Shown here piece after piece: positions 59,121-64,000 of a stretch of DNA of 64,000 bases. The DNA is taken from the NCBI GenBank assembly GCA_910585685.1, contig CAJUEO010000007.1, positions 1-64,000 of the forward strand, read 5' to 3'. The notes beneath the pieces are model-generated. The model made no database searches and was not told where the DNA came from. It saw only the letters and a list, made by a program, of their open reading frames with translations. The translations under genes were made by a program, and so were the position numbers. This stretch comes from an uncultured Christensenella sp. GTDB lineage: Bacteria; Bacillota; Clostridia; Christensenellales; Borkfalkiaceae. Numbering within the stretch: position 1 is the stretch's first letter; each line of letters begins with the position of its first letter.

Positions 59121-60122
59121 ATGGAAAACGTCAAAAAAGTACTGTATTCTGCTGTACAGCCAACAAACAATCTAACTATCGGAAACTATATAGGCGCAAT
59201 TTCCAACTGGAAACAGTTGCAAGACGATTACGACTGTTTTTTTGCCATAGCAAATATGCACGCAATAACGGTCAGGCAAAATCCCGCCGAGTTGAGGCAG
59301 AGAACGCTTTCCCTGCTCGCTCTGTATATAGCTTGCGGAATCGACCCCGAAAAATGCGTTTTATACCTTCAATCGCACGTTTCCGCTCACGCCGAGCTTT
59401 GCTGGGTACTGAATACCTTCACATACGTCGGTGAAATGGAGAGAATGACGCAGTTTAAGGATAAAAGCGCCAGACATACGGAAAATATAAATATGGGGCT
59501 TATGGACTACCCCGTGCTTATGGCGGCGGATATCTTGCTTTATCAGGCAGACTGCGTGCCCGTAGGCTTGGACCAGCGTCAGCACATAGAAATAGCCAGG
59601 GACATTGCGCAGAGATTCAACAACATCTATTCTCCGACCTTCAAAGTTCCGGAAGCTCTTTATATGAAGACGGGCGCCAAAATAAACGATTTGCAAAACC
59701 CCGAAAAGAAGATGTCCAAATCCGCCGAAAATCCCAACGGCTCGGTATTTTTGTCCGACGACAGGGACGCCGTAATCCGTAAATTCAAGCGCGCGGTAAC
59801 GGACAGCGACAACTTAATTAAATACGACCCCGAAACAAAACCCGGGGTATCGAACCTGCTTTCGATTTACTCGGTATTTTCCAAAAAGAGTATTTCGGAA
59901 ACAGAGAGCGAGTTCGAGGGTAAGGGTTACGGTGACTTAAAACTCGCTGTCGGTGAACTTGTAGCCGATAAGCTTGCGCCCATTCAGAGCGAACAGGCAA
60001 GGCTGCTTTCCGATAAAACCTACCTTGACGAGGTGCTGAAAAGAGGCGCATATCTTGCAAACAAAGCGGCAGGCAGAACGGTGGGTAAGGTCTATAAAAA
60101 AATAGGTTTCTACCAGCTTTGA
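59121..60122 (+). CDS. trpS: Tryptophan-tRNA ligase
   Basis: ATG at 59121 gives 333 residues, the usual length; longer starts at 59046 and 59079 have no support and a TATAAT-like box lies just before 59079. The class I signatures are TIGNYIG (HIGH-like) and KKMSKS. It charges tRNA-Trp. No T-box structure was seen in the short upstream gap. Confidence 0.96.
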   Translation: MENVKKVLYSAVQPTNNLTIGNYIGAISNWKQLQDDYDCFFAIANMHAITVRQNPAELRQRTLSLLALYIACGIDPEKCVLYLQSHVSAHAELCWVLNTFTYVGEMERMTQFKDKSARHTENINMGLMDYPVLMAADILLYQADCVPVGLDQRQHIEIARDIAQRFNNIYSPTFKVPEALYMKTGAKINDLQNPEKKMSKSAENPNGSVFLSDDRDAVIRKFKRAVTDSDNLIKYDPETKPGVSNLLSIYSVFSKKSISETESEFEGKGYGDLKLAVGELVADKLAPIQSEQARLLSDKTYLDEVLKRGAYLANKAAGRTVGKVYKKIGFYQL

Positions 60123-60162
60123 AGCCGATATATTTTAGCGCATCTTACAGTAAGGTATCACA

Positions 60163-61017
60163 ATGTTTGGATATATAAACCCCGATACACCCTATCTTTT
60201 CAAGAAGGACGAAACTCTATATAAGGCGCTGTACTGCGGACTGTGCAAGAGCATAGGCAAAGGTTGCGGACAGCGAGCAAGATGCGGCTTGACTTACGAC
60301 ATGGCGTTTACTTCGGCTCTCCTCCACAATATACGCGGAGAGGACGTGGTAATCGAAAAAAAGCGCTGCGTGCTGCATTGGCTGCGCCGCAGAAAGATAG
60401 CCAAGGTGGACGATATTTCCGTCGCTATAGGCTGCGTAAACGTCGTTCTCGCTTATTATAAGCTGTGCGACGATAAAAAGGACGGGGACGGGCACGCAAT
60501 GCTTGCAAAGCTCTATAAAAAGGGCTATAAGCGCGCGTTGAAGCTTCATCCCGAGCTGGACGGCATTGTCAGGCGGCAAACCATGGCGCTTGCCGAGCTT
60601 GAAAACGGCGGTTGCGAGATTATCGACGCCGTGTGTGAGCCGACGGCGGTAATGATGAGGGAGCTTTCCGAATATCTTTTAAAAGAGTTCTCTACCGAGT
60701 ACACTAAGCGTCTTTTCTATGATTTGGGCAAATGGGTATATCTTGCCGACGCGCTCGACGACTATGACAGGGATGTCAAAAAAAAGCGTTTCAACGTGCT
60801 TTTCAACGTTTATAAAGTAAATAGCAGGGCTGAGGCGGTAAAAAAGGGCGGAGAAGAGCTTGTGTTTATATTCGACAGTCTGTTTGCGGATATGCGCGAG
60901 TGCCTTGCAAATATAAAATTTCACTTCAATCACGACTTGACCGATAACATAATTTTGCGCGGTATTCCGATGAAGACGCGTAAGATTTTTTACGGCGATT
61001 GTAAAAATAACGCTTAA
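60163..61017 (+). CDS. DUF5685-family protein
   Basis: The 284-residue protein begins MFGYINPDTPYLFKKDETLY and has LYCGLCKSIGKGCGQRARCG, then a mostly helical body with WVYLADALDDYDRDVKKKRFN. This fits the DUF5685 family of unknown function. The D-rich helix near the C-terminus recalls metal sites of helical enzymes, but no reaction is known. A J-like gene follows after 11 nt. Confidence 0.8.
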   Translation: MFGYINPDTPYLFKKDETLYKALYCGLCKSIGKGCGQRARCGLTYDMAFTSALLHNIRGEDVVIEKKRCVLHWLRRRKIAKVDDISVAIGCVNVVLAYYKLCDDKKDGDGHAMLAKLYKKGYKRALKLHPELDGIVRRQTMALAELENGGCEIIDAVCEPTAVMMRELSEYLLKEFSTEYTKRLFYDLGKWVYLADALDDYDRDVKKKRFNVLFNVYKVNSRAEAVKKGGEELVFIFDSLFADMRECLANIKFHFNHDLTDNIILRGIPMKTRKIFYGDCKNNA

Positions 61018-61028
61018 AGGAGCAGTTA

Positions 61029-61679
61029 ATGAACAAAAAGAATCTTGAAATACTCGGACTTGCCGAGGGTGCGACGTTGCAGGAAATAAAGGACGCTTAC
61101 GAGGCTTTGAGGGCAAAATATCTCGAAGAGCGGTTTATGGACGGTGAAGTCGGCAACAACGCCGCAAGAATGCTTACGCGTATCGAAACGGCTTATAACG
61201 AGCTTGTCGGGGAATTTAGCGAAAATTCCACCATGAGCGACGGCGGAGACGCATACGAGCGCGTCGAAGCATTTTTGAACGAGGGAAATATTCAGGACGC
61301 ACAGCGCGTTTTGGACACGTTTAACGAGCGCGGCGCAAGATGGCACTATTTGCAAAGCGTGGTGTTCTACCGCAAAAATTGGATTAACGAGAGCAAAAAA
61401 CAGCTTGAAATAGCAATTCAGCTCGAGCCCGACAACGAAAAGTACAAGGAAACTTACCGTAAGCTCAACGAAAAAATTAATTTCGACGCTTCAAACAGCC
61501 CCAACGGGCAGTATCAAAACGGGCAAAATTACAACAACGGCGCATATCAGGGGCAGAGTATGAACAGCACGCCCTCGGAAAGTCAAATGGGCGGAGATAT
61601 GTGCGCAAACTGCATAGAGTGCTGTTTTTGCAACATGATGCTTAACTGCCTCTGCAACAGTTGCTTTAATTGCGGTTAA
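61029..61679 (+). CDS. J-domain-like protein with cysteine-rich tail, lacking HPD
   Basis: The 216-residue protein starts with a J-like helix pair (about 1-65; ILGLAEGATLQEIKDAYEAL and RIETAYNELVG), but the HPD tripeptide required to stimulate Hsp70 is absent. A helical TPR-like part (about 75-155) and an N/Q/G/Y-rich linker follow. The end (about 193-215) has ten cysteines in CANCIECCFCNMMLNC and following residues. It is coupled to the DUF5685 gene. Confidence 0.75.
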   Translation: MNKKNLEILGLAEGATLQEIKDAYEALRAKYLEERFMDGEVGNNAARMLTRIETAYNELVGEFSENSTMSDGGDAYERVEAFLNEGNIQDAQRVLDTFNERGARWHYLQSVVFYRKNWINESKKQLEIAIQLEPDNEKYKETYRKLNEKINFDASNSPNGQYQNGQNYNNGAYQGQSMNSTPSESQMGGDMCANCIECCFCNMMLNCLCNSCFNCG

Positions 61680-61687
61680 GTCGATAG

Positions 61688-62245
61688 ATGGGCAAAAAAA
61701 GATACAGTAAAGCTTTTGAAATAGCGCTTTCGGGCATTGCCTGCGCTGCGGCTTCGGGAGCTTTGGCGCTGGGCATTTTAAGCGGATACCTCGTTGCAAC
61801 GGGCTATATTTTCGGCATTCTCGCGCTTATGGTTCCCATTTCAAAGGGGTTCTATGTCGGGGATTTTCTCGCGCATATAGGCACCTGCATTCTCGCGGTG
61901 GCTCTCGGCGCGGCGTCGCAGTTCTGGAGCTTGGTTCCGTTTGCAATGTTTTTCGGGCTTCATCCGCTTGTCAACGCGCTTCAAATCAAGTTTAGTATAA
62001 ACAGGTGGATTGCGCTCGCAATAAAGGCGCTTTGGTTCGACGCAACTTTGGCGGTGGCGTACCTGCTGGTGTTCGAAGGCGTATTGGGCGGAGAGTTCCT
62101 GCCCGAGCAATTTTACGCGGTGGTGAACGACTATATCTATGTGTTTATTTTTACGCTCGGCACGGCGTTTTTCATCATCTACGATTGGTTTATTATACGG
62201 TGTCAGAAAACGGTTAATCTCGTCGTACAGAGGATAATAAAATAA
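61688..62245 (+). CDS. Membrane protein of unknown function
   Basis: The 185-residue protein has about five membrane segments and few charged residues. FFGLHPLVNALQIK lies in the middle. It is co-directional with the DUF5685 and J-like genes (9 nt gap) and precedes rlmD by 2 nt. Confidence 0.75.
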   Translation: MGKKRYSKAFEIALSGIACAAASGALALGILSGYLVATGYIFGILALMVPISKGFYVGDFLAHIGTCILAVALGAASQFWSLVPFAMFFGLHPLVNALQIKFSINRWIALAIKALWFDATLAVAYLLVFEGVLGGEFLPEQFYAVVNDYIYVFIFTLGTAFFIIYDWFIIRCQKTVNLVVQRIIK

Positions 62246-62247
62246 AA

Positions 62248-63639
62248 ATGGAAAAGAACGGAATATACGAAGGCGTCGTAACGGGGCTCGGCACCGACGG
62301 CGAGGGAATAATCAAGGTAGAGGGCACAACGGTATTTGTGCCTTTTTGTCTTATAGGAGAAAAGGTTAAATTCAAAGCCTTAAAAGTAAAGGGAAATATA
62401 GCCTACGGAAAGATAGAAAGCATTGAAAACGAGGCATATTCACGGGTCAATCCGCCCTGCGAAGTTTTTAAAAAGTGCGGCGGGTGCGCATTGCAGCATA
62501 TGGATTATGCCGCTCAACTCGAATTTAAAAGACAGCTTGTGGAAAATGCGCTTGCAAAAATCGGAGGTACAAGCGTAAAGGTGCAGCCCTGCGTTGGCTG
62601 TGCAAGTCAATACAGATACCGCAACAAACTCGCTTTGCCGATAGGCGCGGAGTCGGGCAAAACGGTATGCGGCTTTTACAGCTTACACAGCCATAGAATT
62701 GTTCCCGTGAAAGACTGCCTTATTCAGTCCGAATGGGTCAAAAAAGTTATTTCTGCGGTCGAAAATTTTGCTGTTGCCCGCCATATATGCGGCTATGACG
62801 AGCAAACGGGCAGGGGAATACTGCGCAGAATAGTTGTACGCGAGATAAAGGGAGCGTACATATTTGCGCTTGTTGTCGCAAAAGATTTGGACGTTGTGCC
62901 GCTTATAGTCGAGCTTGAAAAAAATTTTGACAACTTTACCTTTTTAGTAAATATAAATAACTCTCGAACCAACGCACTTTTTTCCGATAAATGGCGCATA
63001 TGTCGGGGGCAAGGCAGCTTCGAGGCGGAAGATTGCGGCATTAAATACAGTGCAGGCGCAAATACTTTTTTGCAGGTAAACGACGAAGTGCGCGAAAAAT
63101 TATACGCCAAGGTGCTCGACGAAGCCGACGAAGGCTGCGTCGCGCTCGATTTATACAGCGGCGGCGGTATGCTTACCGCTATGCTTGCAAAAAAGTGCGG
63201 CAAAAGCTTTGGTATAGAAATAGTGGAGGAGGCGTCGCGCTGCGCCGACGCATTGAGGGATAAAAACGGCTTGCAAAACAAGATGTTCAACATTTGCGGA
63301 AAAGTAGAGGAAAAGATAGATGAAGTTGCCGCGCTTGTCGGCAACAGCCGTAAAATTATTGTTTGCGACCCGCCCAGAAAGGGTATGGAGCGGTCGGTTG
63401 TAAACGCCGTTGCGCGGTCGGATGCCGAAAAGGTAGTGCTTGTCTCCTGCAATCCCTCGACCCTGGCGCGTGATTTGGGGCTGCTTGTCGGTACTTTGCG
63501 CGAGGAGGACGGCGGGCTTATGAAGCATACATTGCCTGAAAACGCTCCCTACAATATTGAGTCGGTAACTCCCTTCGATATGTTTCCTCAAACAAAGCAC
63601 GTCGAGACGCTGGTCGTGTTGACAAAGCATAATAAATAA
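62248..63639 (+). CDS. rlmD: 23S rRNA (uracil1939-C5)-methyltransferase RlmD-like protein
   Basis: The 463-residue protein has an N-terminal TRAM domain (about 1-57), the iron-sulfur cysteines in CEVFKKCGGCALQH, the SAM loop LDLYSGGGMLTAML, VCDPPRKGM and the catalytic cysteine in VLVSCNPSTLARDL. It belongs to the RlmD/RumA family. Which uridine it methylates is inferred from the family. Confidence 0.9.
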   Translation: MEKNGIYEGVVTGLGTDGEGIIKVEGTTVFVPFCLIGEKVKFKALKVKGNIAYGKIESIENEAYSRVNPPCEVFKKCGGCALQHMDYAAQLEFKRQLVENALAKIGGTSVKVQPCVGCASQYRYRNKLALPIGAESGKTVCGFYSLHSHRIVPVKDCLIQSEWVKKVISAVENFAVARHICGYDEQTGRGILRRIVVREIKGAYIFALVVAKDLDVVPLIVELEKNFDNFTFLVNINNSRTNALFSDKWRICRGQGSFEAEDCGIKYSAGANTFLQVNDEVREKLYAKVLDEADEGCVALDLYSGGGMLTAMLAKKCGKSFGIEIVEEASRCADALRDKNGLQNKMFNICGKVEEKIDEVAALVGNSRKIIVCDPPRKGMERSVVNAVARSDAEKVVLVSCNPSTLARDLGLLVGTLREEDGGLMKHTLPENAPYNIESVTPFDMFPQTKHVETLVVLTKHNK

Positions 63640-63653
63640 AAATTGCATATTCA

Positions 63654-63685
63654 GTCTAAACCCAGACATATGTCGGGGTTTAGAC
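63654..63685 (+). other. Inverted repeat between rlmD and the symporter gene
   Basis: GTCTAAACCC and GGGTTTAGAC form a perfect 10-bp stem with a 12-nt loop. No T run follows, so it is a weak terminator candidate or an operator. Confidence 0.45.
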
Positions 63686-63718
63686 ATATAACGGCGGCAT
63701 AAAAGATATAAATAAAGT

Positions 63719-64000
63719 ATGTCCGCTGAAAAATTCAAATCAAAAAAAGGTTTTATCCTCGCAAGTATAGGCGCGGCGGTAGGGCTGGGCAATGCGCTGC
63801 GTTTCCCGGGGCTTTGCGCCAAGTACGGTGGGGGTACTTTTTTATTTATCTACTTTGTTGCGCTTATTGTTCTCGGCATACCGCTTTTAAACGCCGAAAT
63901 TGCGCTGGGCAGAAAGTTAAAGGGCGCAGCCCCGACCTGTATGTCCGCCCTGACAAGCCGCCGTCCAAAACTCGGGGCTGCCGTGGGTTGGACGTCCTGC
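63719..64000 (+). CDS. Sodium-dependent NSS-family symporter, N-terminal part (cut by window)
   Basis: The first 94 residues show the NSS start: KGFILASIGAAVGLGNALRFPGL and KYGGGTFLFIYFVALIVLGIPLLNAEIALG. These hold the Na+ site region (GAAVGLGN) of the neurotransmitter-sodium symporter family. The substrate, probably an amino acid, is not known. The gene runs beyond the window. Confidence 0.9.
   Translation, partial: MSAEKFKSKKGFILASIGAAVGLGNALRFPGLCAKYGGGTFLFIYFVALIVLGIPLLNAEIALGRKLKGAAPTCMSALTSRRPKLGAAVGWTSC

Overview
The window looks like the replication-origin region plus about 50 kb of one chromosome arm from a spore-forming (or sporulation-gene-bearing) low-to-mid GC Bacillota, most likely an uncultured gut-type Clostridia lineage. 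The reasons are sleB-ypeB, yyaC, ricT, Soj/Spo0J, several DUF families typical of Clostridia (DUF4250, DUF5685, DUF378), a flavodiiron protein, and the synteny yaaO-tmk-holB-ricT-yabB-rsmI known from Bacillota. Taxonomy below class is inference.

Layout. 0-3.2 kb: 5' part of a tRNA-Leu on the minus strand, then the germination pair sleB-ypeB behind a sigmaG/F-like promoter. 3.2-7.0 kb (minus): parB, parA, ftsH. 7.0-9.9 kb: a probable oriC with six same-strand DnaA-box-like sites and two of three parS-like sites, then yyaC, a SLOG protein and rsmG, then a second, looser DnaA-box group. dnaA itself is not in the window. 9.9-13.9 kb (plus): dnaN, rpmH, rnpA, yidD, yidC and jag, all co-oriented. 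14-33.7 kb is housekeeping DNA: GTP-PEPCK, an AEC transporter, L21-L27, RNase G, a SecB-like chaperone, greA-lysS, the tmk-holB-ricT cluster and mnmA.

33.73-40.43 kb is an integrated element of about 6.6 kb that cuts a tRNA-Arg(CCG) gene in its anticodon loop. The 5' half lies left, the 3' half right, with an 11-bp core repeated at both junctions. Just inside the left end is a second, complete tRNA-Arg(CCG) with its own terminator, which may replace the broken host gene. The element also carries a nucleotidyltransferase-fold gene, a three-repeat excisionase-like protein, a tyrosine integrase with an inserted HTH, a single-repeat excisionase-like protein, an autoregulated-looking RHH protein, a chimeric and probably inactive m5C methyltransferase, a DUF4143 ATPase preceded by three palindromes, and TCTACACCC arm-type repeats at both ends.

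40.5-49.8 kb: a repeat-containing lipoprotein, a MATE exporter, a flavodiiron protein, a membrane protein and a heterodimeric ABC exporter. 49.8-53.3 kb is an AT-rich accessory module with two small proteins, an XRE regulator, an ECF-type sigma factor, a secreted C39-like cysteine peptidase and a single-pass membrane protein; a shared promoter-like motif precedes two of its transcription units. 53.3-64 kb: an MFS transporter, an alpha/beta hydrolase, remnants of a type III restriction-modification locus beside tRNA-Gln, ktrB-ktrA-comF, trpS, DUF5685, a J-like protein, rlmD and the start of an NSS symporter. No rRNA genes, CRISPR arrays or recognisable insertion sequences were seen.
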